From assembly GCA_028532855.1 (NCBI GenBank), contig JAQQAL010000030.1:1-47088 (forward strand): a stretch of 47,088 bases of DNA, in the 5' to 3' direction. The number at the start of each line of letters is the position of its first letter. Position 1 is the stretch's first letter. A program made the translations under genes and the position numbers. The DNA comes from Candidatus Thalassospirochaeta sargassi (GTDB taxonomy: Bacteria > Spirochaetota > Spirochaetia > UBA9216). Positions 1 through 8,938 of the stretch are shown piece by piece. The notes below the pieces were generated by a model. The model was not told where the DNA came from. It saw only the letters and a program-made list of their open reading frames with translations, and did no database searches.

Positions 1-28
1 TGCCAGGCTTTTTTTTATTAATACAACA

Positions 29-69
29 GAGTTTGCAGGAGCGAAGCTTCATAGCAAACTCTTTTTTTT
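29..69 (+). terminator. intrinsic terminator
   Basis: The arms GAGTTTGC (29-36) and GCAAACTC (54-61) pair perfectly and are followed directly by eight T residues (62-69). It probably ends a gene lying left of the window. Confidence 0.75.
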
Positions 70-692
70 GCACTAATGGGTTAACTGTTCTCCTGCTAAC
101 GCATAGACTGTTCAAATGCGTGTAGACTGCCTGGTGTTTTAATGATGAAGCTGTATGAGGGACAACAGGGGTAGACGGTAGGTCTTACGCAGCAGAACCG
201 CAGACAGAGTAGGCGGCAGGTTCGGCGAAGCCTATCTGCTGAGGAACCTTTGGTTCATCCCGTTGCCAGCTTTTATTATTCTTTTCAAAATACTGAATTT
301 ATCACTTAATTAAAACAACTCTCTTCCTCTAACGCAGGAATGTTAGAATGCATGAACTGTTAGGTTTCTGAATAAGGACTGGAAATACGGCCCGAGTTGA
401 CGGCAAAGCAGCTCTAAATTGGTTGTCTGTCTAATACAGGATAAAAATGATATCTAATGGCAATAAAGAGTTGCTCCTCCTTAGATGTTCCGGATTTAAT
501 CAGACACGTTAATAAAAGGCCTTATTACCTGAAAGCTCAATCTGTTAGATTTCTATCAATCTGAACTCATTAATAAGAAGGTCTGTTTGTAAGAGTGGGA
601 TTCAGGACGGCCTGAGCTGTCGGTATGGAGTTTCGGCGATAGCGTTTATATTTAAAAATTGTTTGAATTAACAATAAAAATATGGATAATAG

Positions 693-698
693 TATAAT
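693..698 (+). promoter_or_regulatory. putative -10 box of the ankyrin lipoprotein gene
   Basis: A perfect TATAAT lies at 693-698, 21 bases before the start codon. The best -35 candidate, TTAACA at 668-673, is 19 bases upstream, which is longer than ideal. The call rests mainly on the -10 match. Confidence 0.4.
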
Positions 699-719
699 TA
701 AAATAAACGGAGTAAAAAA

Positions 720-2276
720 ATGAAAAAAATATTTATTATATTAATGTTATCGCTTTCAATGGTGTCTTGTTTGACTATGCGCGGTTTAGTGGATGAGGTG
801 ACTGATGCGGCTGTAGCAAAAGTGGAAAGGGATGTGGAGGTTGAGACTGAAGAGGTCGTTTTGAAGAATGTGGAACTCGCTGTTGATGATGCCGTTGATG
901 TAACCCTGGATGAGGCAGGAATAGAAAAAGCTCTTCCAACAGAACAGGAAATTATTGATGCTGTTAAATCTTATGACCTTGAAGGGCTTAAAGAATTACT
1001 AGCAGAAATAGAAGATGTTCGAACCATTGTAGGGGATAATGTGCTGTTATGTCATATGGCTGAAGAAGCTATGGGAATGATTGGACAGAAGAATGAGCTT
1101 CTTTCTTTGCTGGTTGAAAAGAAGGCCTACATCATGCAGGTTGATTCGGAAGGTAAGAAGATGACCCGATATGCTGATGAAATGGAGATGTACGGTTCGC
1201 CTCGTATGGATTATATGAATGAAATTATTGGTGATAAATTCATGCGGCGCATTAAGGCTTTACGGGCTGATGATCTTGATACAATAATTTCGATGACTGA
1301 TTATTTCCCAATTGATGACTATTTGTTGCAGTCGGCGGTTGATGAGAAGGCGTTTAGTGTAGCTGAATGGGTGATTGAGCAGGGAGTTTCAGTAGATGGA
1401 GTTGTGCCTAAGAGCGGTGATAGTCTTTTGCACCTCGCGTGTAACGGAAGGCCCATAAACACGCTTTTTGATGATCGTATAGATTTTGTAAAGACTCTTT
1501 TAGATGCTGGTGTTGAAGTGAATATGAAAAATAAAAAAGGTGATACACCTATTGGAATACTATTTTTAGCTGAAGATGCAGGAAAACATGGTAGTCGAAA
1601 CTCTTTGGCTAAGGTTCTGCTTGACGCAGGTGCTGATGTGAATACTGTTACATCAAGAAATAGAACATTGTTATATCATGCTGTACTTAAAAGAAATGAT
1701 TCACTCATTAAATTATTGCTTGATTCGGGTTCAGTTATTGATAATAAGAGTATTGAAGATTTAAACTTGTCTCTCAATGTGATAAAAATGTTTATGGATC
1801 GGGATGTGCTCCCTGAAAAATTCGCAAAAAATGTAATTAGTTTTTCAGATAAAACAGAACAGCTTGATTTTATAAAGATGCTGATTGATTCTGGTGTGTC
1901 ACCGTCCGCGTTCAACCTGCCTGATGTAACAAGAAATTTTGCAGCATTGAAATTTCTTGTTGAGAGTGGCGCCGATATCAATTCCGGAAAAATTGTGCAA
2001 TCATGTGTTGCAGATTTCAGAGATACTGAAGTATTGGGTTATCTTGTGGAAAATGGAGCTGACCTGAATAAGAAGTTTCATAATGATATGACTGCGCTAC
2101 ACTATGCTGTACGGTATAAGAAGAATGATATTGTAGAGTTTTTGATTGCTAATAATGTTGATGTTAATGCAGTTGATTCAACAGGAAAAACACCCTTGGA
2201 TTACTGCAAAGAGCGCAATGAGGTATTGATGGACATCCTCACTGAAGCAGGCGCTAAGGTAGCCGAAGAGCTTTAG
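720..2276 (+). CDS. ankyrin-repeat lipoprotein
   Basis: A predicted lipoprotein of 518 residues. The N-terminus has two lysines, a short hydrophobic stretch and the lipobox-like MVSC with Cys17 as the likely lipidation site. Residues about 20-75 are very acidic and rich in Val/Glu/Asp. From about residue 230 to the end there are several ankyrin-type units, recognisable by LLxAGAxVN, TPLDYC and TALHYAV patterns; the units around 310-430 are diverged. The start is supported by GGAG seven bases upstream. Ankyrin repeats mediate protein contacts, so the protein is likely an envelope-anchored binding or scaffold protein; the partner is unknown. It stands alone, with no obvious operon partner. Confidence 0.8.
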   Translation: MKKIFIILMLSLSMVSCLTMRGLVDEVTDAAVAKVERDVEVETEEVVLKNVELAVDDAVDVTLDEAGIEKALPTEQEIIDAVKSYDLEGLKELLAEIEDVRTIVGDNVLLCHMAEEAMGMIGQKNELLSLLVEKKAYIMQVDSEGKKMTRYADEMEMYGSPRMDYMNEIIGDKFMRRIKALRADDLDTIISMTDYFPIDDYLLQSAVDEKAFSVAEWVIEQGVSVDGVVPKSGDSLLHLACNGRPINTLFDDRIDFVKTLLDAGVEVNMKNKKGDTPIGILFLAEDAGKHGSRNSLAKVLLDAGADVNTVTSRNRTLLYHAVLKRNDSLIKLLLDSGSVIDNKSIEDLNLSLNVIKMFMDRDVLPEKFAKNVISFSDKTEQLDFIKMLIDSGVSPSAFNLPDVTRNFAALKFLVESGADINSGKIVQSCVADFRDTEVLGYLVENGADLNKKFHNDMTALHYAVRYKKNDIVEFLIANNVDVNAVDSTGKTPLDYCKERNEVLMDILTEAGAKVAEEL

Positions 2277-2499
2277 AGTTGAAATCGTGCTTTTTATAAT
2301 TTATTATCTATATTGATATTATAAAGAAGAAAGGTAGCAAAATACTTTTTTACCGTGACTGGTATTAAACGAAAAGGCAGGCCGTAAGAGAAGCTGTTTG
2401 TTGAAGCCTTTGTGGATATGATTATTTTATGTGTGAAATTCCTATTTCCCATTGTGATGAGGTTAAAGCACATGAACCCCTAATGTCAGGAGATTGATA

Positions 2500-3906
2500 A
2501 TGATTGAAATTGAAAGCCTTAATTCATTGTTTTATCCAAAAGAAGTTGCTGTTATTGGAGCCACCTCAAGTCCTGGAAAAACGGGGAATATTATTCTTAA
2601 AAGGCTGATGACAAGTCGGATAAAAATATATCCTGTTCATCCTAAGGCAGATGTACTTGAAGGTATTCAGGTAATTAATGATATAGAGAAGCTCCCTGAT
2701 AATCTCGATCTGGCAGTTATCACTATTGGGGCGTTGGGTGCTGTTGAAGCAGCTGAAAGATGTGCCAAAAAAGGGACACGGGTAATAATAATCGTAGCCA
2801 GCGGTTTTGGTGAAACGGGTGAAGAAGGCAGGGCTCTTGAAACACGACTTGCTGAAATTCCCTATAATTACGGTGCAAGGATTCTGGGCCCGAATACACT
2901 CGGTGTATTTATGCCTGAATCAGGGATTGATACCATTTTTGTAGAGCACGGAGATAGAGCCCTCGCAGCAGGAGGCGGGGTCGCATTTCTTACTCAGAGC
3001 GGTTCGGTAGGTGCTGAGGCTCTGGGTTATGCAGCAAATATCGGCTTCGGCATGAGAGTGTTTGTAGGTCTCGGAAATAAGATAGATTTAGATGAACTCG
3101 ATTTCTTGAAATATTTCGGAAGAGATCGAAAGACTAAATCAATAGCAGTTTATGTTGAAAGTATTGAGAAGGGCGGAGAATTTTTAAAAGAGGCTCAGAT
3201 AATAAGTAGAAAGAAGCCTGTAATTGTTTTGAAAGCCGGCAGAACTGCCGCAGGACAGTCGGCAGTAAGTTCTCATACGGGTAAACTTGCCGGATCTGAC
3301 AGGGTAATTGACGGAGCGTTCAGGCAGCATGGTATTCTAAGAGTGCTTGATGATGAAGAGCTGAGTGATGCAGCCAAGGTTTTATCTATGTCGTCACTTC
3401 CGGAAGGTAACAGGGTAGCAGTTTTAACTGCCGCCGGTGGTTATGGTGTAATGTGTGCTGATTATATTGAAGAAAGAGGCCGCGGAGAGGCGCTTGTTAT
3501 GGCAGAATTATCAGACTGGACAAGCAGACGCTTAGTTGAAACAAACGTAGGATATGCTTCTTCTAAAAATCCCGTCGATATCACAGCAGGGGCTGACAGC
3601 GATAATTATTTGGCGAGCCTTAAAATACTGTTGGAAGATGATGGGGTCGATTTGGTTATCTGCGTCGCTTTTTTTGCACCAGTAAAGATATCAGACGATC
3701 TCGTATTAGGAATTGCAGAGATTGCTGGGGAGTACAGCAAACCAGTTCTTGTATTCAGTGCGTACGGCCCTTATACAGACAGTTATCTAAAAAGATTTTA
3801 TAATGAGGGAATCCCGGGATTTCCTTCTATTGCCAGGACGGTGCGGGCGGCGAGGTTTCTTGTCGAGCGGAAGAATATTCTTGAAAATCTGCGGGGTGCA
3901 GAATGA
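2500..3906 (+). CDS. ADP-forming acyl-CoA synthetase, alpha (CoA-binding) subunit
   Basis: Converts acyl-CoA, ADP and phosphate to the free acid, CoA and ATP together with the beta subunit encoded next; in fermenters this conserves energy from acetyl-CoA or other acyl-CoAs. Domains in order are a CoA-binding Rossmann domain (residues 1-130, ending in GPNTLGVF), a succinyl-CoA ligase-like domain with TQSGSVG (about 165-171), and a second ligase-like domain containing SHTGKLAG, where His259 is the expected phosphohistidine. The ATG at 2500 is preferred over an in-frame TTG at 2494 because AGGAG (2488-2492) lies seven bases before the ATG and runs almost into the TTG. It overlaps the beta gene by four bases (ATGA), which implies translational coupling. 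The acyl specificity cannot be read from the sequence. Confidence 0.88.
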   Translation: MIEIESLNSLFYPKEVAVIGATSSPGKTGNIILKRLMTSRIKIYPVHPKADVLEGIQVINDIEKLPDNLDLAVITIGALGAVEAAERCAKKGTRVIIIVASGFGETGEEGRALETRLAEIPYNYGARILGPNTLGVFMPESGIDTIFVEHGDRALAAGGGVAFLTQSGSVGAEALGYAANIGFGMRVFVGLGNKIDLDELDFLKYFGRDRKTKSIAVYVESIEKGGEFLKEAQIISRKKPVIVLKAGRTAAGQSAVSSHTGKLAGSDRVIDGAFRQHGILRVLDDEELSDAAKVLSMSSLPEGNRVAVLTAAGGYGVMCADYIEERGRGEALVMAELSDWTSRRLVETNVGYASSKNPVDITAGADSDNYLASLKILLEDDGVDLVICVAFFAPVKISDDLVLGIAEIAGEYSKPVLVFSAYGPYTDSYLKRFYNEGIPGFPSIARTVRAARFLVERKNILENLRGAE

Positions 3907-4571
3907 AAGCTAAGGTTGAATGCTGGTTGAATACCCTTAGGGTTGAAGGCAAGCCGGATGAATGGGAATCGAAAGAGCTTCTTAAGCAGATCGGTTTGAG
4001 TGTTCCCCGAGGATTGAGAATCCTCCCTGAAGAAGAGTTGTCTGCAAATGAATTAGAGTTTCCATTGGTACTCAAGGTTTGTGATCCAGAGATTATGCAT
4101 AAAACTGATCGCGGTGGAGTATATCTGAACGTTTCGAAACCTGAGTTTCAGGCCTCACTTATCAAGCTGCGTAAGAAATTTCCGGGTTCCCCGGTGCTGG
4201 CTGAATCAATGTGCAGGGTTGAGGGGCCAGAATTTATTTTAGGTGCGTTGGTTGATCCGGTATTCGGTCCGGCAGTAATGGCTGGAGCCGGTGGTATTTT
4301 CACCGAGCTATATGAAGATGTATCCTTTAGACTCTGCCCCTGCCCGGAGGATGAGGCGGTACGAATGTTGAAAGAACTCAAGATTTCTCCTGTATTAAGG
4401 GGGTACCGTGGCAGCAGACTGGAGCTTGAGTCATTGGCAGAGTCTGTGTCTTTGCTTAGCAAGTTGTTTGAGGCTTTTGACGGAAGGCTGAATCAGGTTG
4501 ATATTAATCCGATGGTGTACTGCGGCAGCGGTTGGACTGCGCTGGACTGTGTTCTAATTCTAAATCAATAA
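3903..4571 (+). CDS. ADP-forming acyl-CoA synthetase, beta (ATP-grasp) subunit
   Basis: A 222-residue ATP-grasp_5 protein, the expected length for the separate nucleotide-binding subunit of archaeal/bacterial ADP-forming acetyl-CoA synthetases. The N-terminal part carries the ATP-grasp fold (PLVLKV, HKTDRGGV). The central part has the conserved GAGGIFTELYEDVSFRLCP stretch, and the C-terminus has VDINPM. It overlaps the alpha gene by four bases, so both subunits are made from one message. Many bacteria carry the two as a single fused protein; here they are split in the order alpha-beta. Confidence 0.88.
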   Translation: MKAKVECWLNTLRVEGKPDEWESKELLKQIGLSVPRGLRILPEEELSANELEFPLVLKVCDPEIMHKTDRGGVYLNVSKPEFQASLIKLRKKFPGSPVLAESMCRVEGPEFILGALVDPVFGPAVMAGAGGIFTELYEDVSFRLCPCPEDEAVRMLKELKISPVLRGYRGSRLELESLAESVSLLSKLFEAFDGRLNQVDINPMVYCGSGWTALDCVLILNQ

Positions 4572-4710
4572 TGTATCATGCTATATAAAATTGTCCAGAT
4601 CTGCTGGAGGGCTTTATGAACGTGGCCCCTCAAAGAACCGCCGAGTTGGGAGTCTAATATTTAGGTTCCGGGTTTGTACTACAGCGGTAGGATAGCTCTG
4701 TTATGTTTAT

Positions 4711-5598
4711 TTATGTTAGGAATCCTTCCCCCGTGAGTATCTGCTTAATGTTTTCGATTCCGGTTTTGTCGGGTAGAGTATATGGGGTTCTCGCTTCTCC
4801 GCCGTAGTAACCAAGCAAGGACATAGCGGCCTTTACCCCGGGGAAGCCCCATTTGCTTGAGACTCCGGTATTTACAGCAAGTAATCGACCATGCAGATCC
4901 TGTGCTTTTTTTATGTTACCGGTCTTAAAATAATTGAATAGATCTGTGCACGCTTCAGGAAGGTAATTCGCTAAAGACATATCTCCGCCGGCTGCACCAG
5001 CCATAAGGGCTGGAAGAAAAAAAGATGCTGAGCCTGCAAATATTTTGAAGTCTGGAGATTTTCTTTTAATATTCAGATAGCCATACAGGCTTGTCAGGCT
5101 GGAATCTTTTATACCGAGAATATTGGGATTGTCTGCAAGCAGCTCAAGAGTTGAGGGGGCGATGGAAATGCCTGAAAGAGCAGGTGCGTTGTATAAGAGA
5201 ATAGGTATTGGTGTTTTTTCGGCGATATCCAAAAAAAATCTTATAATGACATCTCTGCTTACATGTTTTGGATTATAGTGGGGGCAGGGTACTCGTATCC
5301 CATCCGCTCCAAGATCAGCCGCCCATTTTGATTTCTCAAGCAGTACTTTTGTCGAGTCTGATGCCACGCTTGCAAGAACTATCTTTTCACCTTTCTGTTC
5401 TGCTATCAGCGAAAGGATTCTGCTCTGCTCGGCATGAGTCATACTTTGGGATTCTCCATTTCCTCCAAGGGCGAGATACCCGCTAATGGGTGTTTCATTT
5501 AATTTTTTTAGATTTTCCAAAAGAAAATCTTCTCTAATCTCATCATTTTGAAATGGTGTTACAAGTGAAACAATTACTCCGTTCATTCTATTATTCAA
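4711..5598 (-). CDS. DapA-superfamily (class I) aldolase/lyase, first copy
   Basis: A TIM-barrel enzyme of the dihydrodipicolinate synthase/N-acetylneuraminate lyase family, about 295 residues. The GGNGES loop (residues 45-50) occupies the place of the family GTTGE motif. Tyr136 (LLYNAP) and Lys164 (GIKDSS, the Schiff-base lysine) are both present. In a catabolic setting such proteins usually cleave 2-keto-3-deoxy sugar acids or related compounds to pyruvate plus an aldehyde; a true DapA role is less likely. A TTG at 5598 is chosen as start because GGAG lies six bases before it; the first in-frame ATG (5586) is 18 bases from that site. It is divergent from an FGGY kinase, a plausible partner in one pathway. 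Confidence 0.8.
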   Translation of the reverse strand: MNNRMNGVIVSLVTPFQNDEIREDFLLENLKKLNETPISGYLALGGNGESQSMTHAEQSRILSLIAEQKGEKIVLASVASDSTKVLLEKSKWAADLGADGIRVPCPHYNPKHVSRDVIIRFFLDIAEKTPIPILLYNAPALSGISIAPSTLELLADNPNILGIKDSSLTSLYGYLNIKRKSPDFKIFAGSASFFLPALMAGAAGGDMSLANYLPEACTDLFNYFKTGNIKKAQDLHGRLLAVNTGVSSKWGFPGVKAAMSLLGYYGGEARTPYTLPDKTGIENIKQILTGEGFLT

Positions 5599-5634
5599 TT
5601 TTTGCTCCTTTGACCTTGTACTATAATAAAAGGA

Positions 5635-5665
5635 TAGCATGCATAGTGAAAAATTGCATATGCTA
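5635..5665. promoter_or_regulatory. inverted repeat between aldolase and kinase genes
   Basis: TAGCAT (5635-5640) and ATGCTA (5660-5665) are inverted copies, with further partial GCAT symmetry inside. The site lies in the 110-base gap between the divergent aldolase and kinase genes, so one regulator could act on both. No strong -35/-10 pair was identified here. Confidence 0.3.
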
Positions 5666-5708
5666 ATCGGCTGGAATTCAGCGGTATTTATATTATAATA
5701 ATTCCAAT

Positions 5709-7028
5709 ATGAATAATCGAATGATCCTTGCAGTGGATATAGGTACTCAGTCTTTAAAAGCTTCAACTATAAATGAGGATCTTATCACCATTGATAGAGC
5801 CACTGTTACGTATGAGCCCCTTGCCCGTTCAGGGGGACAGGTGGAAATAAATGTATCTGTTTTATGGAATGCTTTTATAAAGGCTTGCAGCGAGATTAAA
5901 ACTACTCGAATCGACGGGATAGTTTTTTCAACCCTCTGCCCCTCTCTTCTGCTGATGGACAGTGAAGGCGCTGCGCTGACCCCTGTTATTCTTCATCTGG
6001 ACAGAAGAAGCAGCAAGCAGTCTGATTGGATTGTGAATAATGTTGGTTTAGAAAAGTTCAGGTCTATCACCGGCAACCCGCCAATTCCCGGCGGAATATC
6101 AGTCACAAGTATGATGTGGATTAAAGAATTTTTTGACTGTACGCTTCCGGATGGTGCGGTTTTCGGTCATGTGATTACTTATTTTATTAAAAAGCTTACC
6201 GGCCGGTTTTTGATAGATCCGTCAAATGCTTCTTTTACAGGAGTATATGAAACTCTTAGGTATGGCGGTTGGAGCCCTGAACTTTTAGAGAAAGTAGACA
6301 TATCCGAAAAAAATCTGCCTGATATAGCTGATTCAACAGAAATTGCAGGTGAAATTGCTAGAAGTGTTTCCAGAGAGACAGGCTTGCCGGTTGGGGCAAA
6401 AGTTATAGTCGGCGCAAATGATACAACCTGTGCTGCTGCAGGTGCAGGAGTGAATGAGCCGGGCATGCTGATGAATACAGCGGGTACCGTTGAGATCCTC
6501 CTCATGTGTTCGGATAAACCGATAATCAGTGAGAACCATCTAATCAGAACCCATGCCTGCAAAGACCGCTGGCTAATGATGAGGACATTGGGTGCAGGAG
6601 GGGCCTCGATCGAATGGTTCAGAAAGAATTTCTGTCGTGAAATGACTAGAGATGTATATTATTCGGAATATATTCCGTCCGTATTGGCAGGTTGTGAGAA
6701 GTCTTCCATAAGGTTTGAGCCATATTTAAGCGGAGACAGGCATACACTGGAAAAGGTATCAGCAGCTTTTAAAAATATTACGCTTGATTCAGGCAGAGAT
6801 GATATGCTTAGGGCTTTGTTTTTCGACAATGTACATTATTTAGTGAGTATTTTTGATGAATGGAAGAATGTCTGCACCATTGATAAAAATATATTTCATG
6901 TCGGAGGCGGTGCGGCAGATGCTTATACTAATTATAAACAGAGACTATTACCGGATTTTAAGTTCAGGAATATTGGTGAAACTGCTGAGCTTGGTGCAGC
7001 AATAATAGGCTTCAAGGCTCTGGGTTAA
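5709..7028 (+). CDS. FGGY-family carbohydrate kinase (xylulokinase-like)
   Basis: Phosphorylates a sugar or polyol with ATP. The N-terminus has the FGGY nucleotide-binding signature AVDIGTQSLKAS, and the C-terminal half contains GANDTTCAAAGAG, NTAGTVEILL and a second glycine-rich FHVGGGAADA segment. At 439 residues it is somewhat shorter than typical xylulokinases or gluconate kinases (about 480-510), and the substrate is not evident. No Shine-Dalgarno sequence is visible before the ATG at 5709; an alternative ATG lies four codons on (5721). It is divergent from an aldolase of the DapA superfamily, consistent with a kinase/aldolase route for a keto sugar or sugar acid. Confidence 0.78.
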   Translation: MNNRMILAVDIGTQSLKASTINEDLITIDRATVTYEPLARSGGQVEINVSVLWNAFIKACSEIKTTRIDGIVFSTLCPSLLLMDSEGAALTPVILHLDRRSSKQSDWIVNNVGLEKFRSITGNPPIPGGISVTSMMWIKEFFDCTLPDGAVFGHVITYFIKKLTGRFLIDPSNASFTGVYETLRYGGWSPELLEKVDISEKNLPDIADSTEIAGEIARSVSRETGLPVGAKVIVGANDTTCAAAGAGVNEPGMLMNTAGTVEILLMCSDKPIISENHLIRTHACKDRWLMMRTLGAGGASIEWFRKNFCREMTRDVYYSEYIPSVLAGCEKSSIRFEPYLSGDRHTLEKVSAAFKNITLDSGRDDMLRALFFDNVHYLVSIFDEWKNVCTIDKNIFHVGGGAADAYTNYKQRLLPDFKFRNIGETAELGAAIIGFKALG

Positions 7029-7054
7029 AAAGTAAAGTACATTAGGAAGAATCA

Positions 7055-7084
7055 GCCGGCACGCAAACCCGTGCCGGCATTTTA
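7055..7084. terminator. bidirectional terminator
   Basis: The arms GCCGGCACG (7055-7063) and CGTGCCGGC (7070-7078) form a strong GC stem, with T-rich sequence after it and A-rich sequence before it. It lies between the convergent kinase (+) and aldolase (-) genes and can serve both. Confidence 0.75.
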
Positions 7085-7089
7085 ATATT

Positions 7090-7998
7090 CTATTTTGCGT
7101 AGCCTTCTTCAACAAGAACCTTTTTAAGCGTCGCTATCTGTTCTTCACTCATGCCCGGAAGCGGTAGGCGGGGGATACCGCCGTTCATGCCGACTATATC
7201 CATAGCAGCCTTAACACCGGCGACTCCGAATTTGCCTGCGGCGTTATCAGAAAGTGCGTTTGCGTACTTCTCTTTTTCCCTTGCTTCGTCGATCTTTCCG
7301 GCTTCATAAAGATCCTGAATATCACAGCAAAGCTGCGGCAAGTAGTCAGCAATTGAGAGAACTCCGCCTACTCCGCCGTTGTCAAGTCCCATGAAAAACT
7401 TCTTGATGGTACCGGGCAGAACATGGAAGTTTGAGTTAGCAGGCACTGCCTTGAGATATCCGAGAATATCTTCGGAGGAAGTGTCTTTCATACCGGCAAT
7501 ATTCGGGTGTGTGGCAACAGCTTTAATAACTTCTTCAGTGATTACGACTCCACCTGCATATTTAGGAATATTATAAAGCAGAAGCGGAAGGGGTGATGCA
7601 TCAGCAACGCTGATATAAAATTCTGCCAATACAGAATCACTCATTTTGGCTGCAAAGTAATGCGGCGGTAGAACAGATGCAAAGTCGGCACCCTTGTCTG
7701 CGATTTTCTTGATATACTCGATTGTGGTGTAGGCGGATTCCCGTCCTGCTCCGGCAAGTATCGTTTTATCTGCTGCACGGTATTTTCCATAGAGCTCAAC
7801 AAGCTTAACTGATTCTTCATCTGTCAGTGCTTTGAACTCCCCGTTAGTCCCGCATGGCATAAACCCTCTTATTCCGGTCTCGTTATAGACCTCGATGTTT
7901 TCTCTGATCTTGTCGTAGGCTACAGCCTGCGTTCCTTCTTCGAAAATTGTCGCACAGGGTGTAAAAACCCCGTTCAGTTTTGATTTGAAATCCTGCAT
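7090..7998 (-). CDS. DapA-superfamily (class I) aldolase/lyase, second copy
   Basis: A 302-residue TIM-barrel class I aldolase. The CGTNGEFKAL segment (residues 49-58) carries the family G-T-N-G-E loop. Tyr142 (LLYNIP) and the Schiff-base Lys171 (GMKDTSS) are present. AGGAG lies six bases before the ATG. It follows a GntR-UTRA regulator gene by 15 bases and is read from the same promoter, so the regulator probably controls it. It shares the GTNGEFK loop with the copy at 12485 and is less like the copy at 4711. Likely pyruvate-forming cleavage of a 2-keto-3-deoxy acid; the exact substrate is unknown. Confidence 0.82.
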   Translation of the reverse strand: MQDFKSKLNGVFTPCATIFEEGTQAVAYDKIRENIEVYNETGIRGFMPCGTNGEFKALTDEESVKLVELYGKYRAADKTILAGAGRESAYTTIEYIKKIADKGADFASVLPPHYFAAKMSDSVLAEFYISVADASPLPLLLYNIPKYAGGVVITEEVIKAVATHPNIAGMKDTSSEDILGYLKAVPANSNFHVLPGTIKKFFMGLDNGGVGGVLSIADYLPQLCCDIQDLYEAGKIDEAREKEKYANALSDNAAGKFGVAGVKAAMDIVGMNGGIPRLPLPGMSEEQIATLKKVLVEEGYAK

Positions 7999-8013
7999 TC
8001 ATATCTCCTGTAT

Positions 8014-8793
8014 TTATTTGTGGTTCGGGTTATCGAATAAAACCCGACCTTCAAGTTTCTGCTGGTTTTGTTTGGGTTTCACTTTGCAGCGAAATTCAAA
8101 CCCATCCGGTTTGTGTAGGGTTGTTTCCCACCATAGGGGTGTTTCATCATCTATGTATCCAACGGCGGAAACGAGAAATCCCGCCATCCCCGATTCGACA
8201 CCCAGCAAATCGGCCTGGTAATCATCGAGAATTACAGCTTGAATTGTTTCATCTGTACTTGTGATATTCAAGCCGTATGTTTCTTCAAAAATTGCGTAAA
8301 GTGATCCCTTGAGAGAATGTTCGAAGAGGCCTGGGCAGTATTTTGCGACAATAAATCTGTCTTCAAGAATCATCGGACTGCCATTGGCTTTTCGTAAACG
8401 TTCAATGCGGAAGAGATCTTCCGAGTTATCTATCTGTAGTTTTTCGTTAGCGATAACATCGACATCGGAAGCTTTGATTCTTTCGAAACGAAGAACTTCC
8501 GAGGTTGGGTCCATGCCCGCTCTTTTGGTGTTTTCTGTGAAACTGGTTATCGAATGTAGCTTTCCGATCTCGGGTTTTTCCTGGATAAAGGTTCCAACGC
8601 CCTTTTTGAATTTCAGCAGACCCTCAGATACCAGATTTGAGAGAGCCTTGTTGGCGGTCGTTCTGCTGACGTCGTAGCGGTCACAGATTGTTCTTTCGGT
8701 GAGAAATTTATCTCCAACCTTGAACTGATCACCTGAGAGCAGTTCTCTGAGTTCGTTGTTTAACTGTTGATATATAGGATCTTTGTTTATCAT
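8014..8793 (-). CDS. GntR-family regulator with UTRA domain (HutC subfamily)
   Basis: A 259-residue repressor-type protein. Residues about 5-70 form the GntR winged helix (IYQQL, GDKFLTERTICDRYDVSRTTANKALSNL split by helix turns, GVGTFI). Residues about 90-250 are a UTRA ligand-binding domain with the ERLRKANGSPMILEDR pattern. UTRA regulators normally sense a phosphorylated sugar or related intermediate. The gene is the first of a two-gene operon with the aldolase at 7090 and is divergent from the transaldolase/transketolase operon. The two TGGCTTATCCAC sites in the shared 247-base control region are the obvious candidates for its operators. Confidence 0.85.
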   Translation of the reverse strand: MINKDPIYQQLNNELRELLSGDQFKVGDKFLTERTICDRYDVSRTTANKALSNLVSEGLLKFKKGVGTFIQEKPEIGKLHSITSFTENTKRAGMDPTSEVLRFERIKASDVDVIANEKLQIDNSEDLFRIERLRKANGSPMILEDRFIVAKYCPGLFEHSLKGSLYAIFEETYGLNITSTDETIQAVILDDYQADLLGVESGMAGFLVSAVGYIDDETPLWWETTLHKPDGFEFRCKVKPKQNQQKLEGRVLFDNPNHK

Positions 8794-8849
8794 TCATTTA
8801 ACCTGCTTTAATGGATTCCATAAAAATAATGGTAAAGACTTGGTTCTAT

Positions 8850-8866
8850 TTTGAATGGGATTCAAA
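8850..8866. promoter_or_regulatory. 17-bp palindrome upstream of the GntR-UTRA gene
   Basis: TTTGAAT and ATTCAAA are perfect inverted arms around GGG. The site lies 57 bases before the gntR start, within its presumed promoter, and could be an operator for autoregulation. No function is shown directly. Confidence 0.35.
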
Positions 8867-8885
8867 GGAAAATCAAGGGGTAAAC

Positions 8886-8911
8886 TGTAAAATTGGCTTA
8901 TCCACGCTACA
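8886..8911. promoter_or_regulatory. upstream operator copy of a paired element
   Basis: Contains the 12-mer TGGCTTATCCAC (8894-8905), whose core is TGG-CTTAT-CCA. TGTAA stands on the left and TACA on the right. The same 12-mer recurs exactly 82 bp downstream with the same TGTAA and TACA flanks. Two such copies between divergent operons suggest cooperative or looping repression by the neighbouring GntR-UTRA protein. Confidence 0.6.
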
Positions 8912-8938
8912 AATTTGTTTTAATAAGGGCTAATACTC

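Larger units (their letters stand above)
1..719. other. gene-free left end with degenerate repeats
   Basis: No open frame here looks like a gene on either strand. The region holds one clear intrinsic terminator (29-69). Two stretches resemble each other: both begin with TGCCAG followed by a T/A-rich tract (from 1 and from about 263), and both continue to a shared CTAACGCA core with a similar following 35 bases (about 92-138 and 328-373). A small hairpin GAACC-TTT-GGTTC lies near 243-255. The rest is unexplained. Confidence 0.5.

Noticed and set aside
92-373. The CTAAC and GTTAGGT/GTTAGAT sequences of the left end as integron attC recombination sites
   Set aside because: Some core-like heptamers are present, but the RYYYAAC partner does not fit and the spacing (about 30 bases) is too short. 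No cassette gene or integrase is visible.
4600-4700. Sequence between the acyl-CoA synthetase and aldolase genes as another copy of the left-end repeat
   Set aside because: Only short matches (around CGAGTTGGGAG and GGTAGGATAG) were found, not more than expected by chance.
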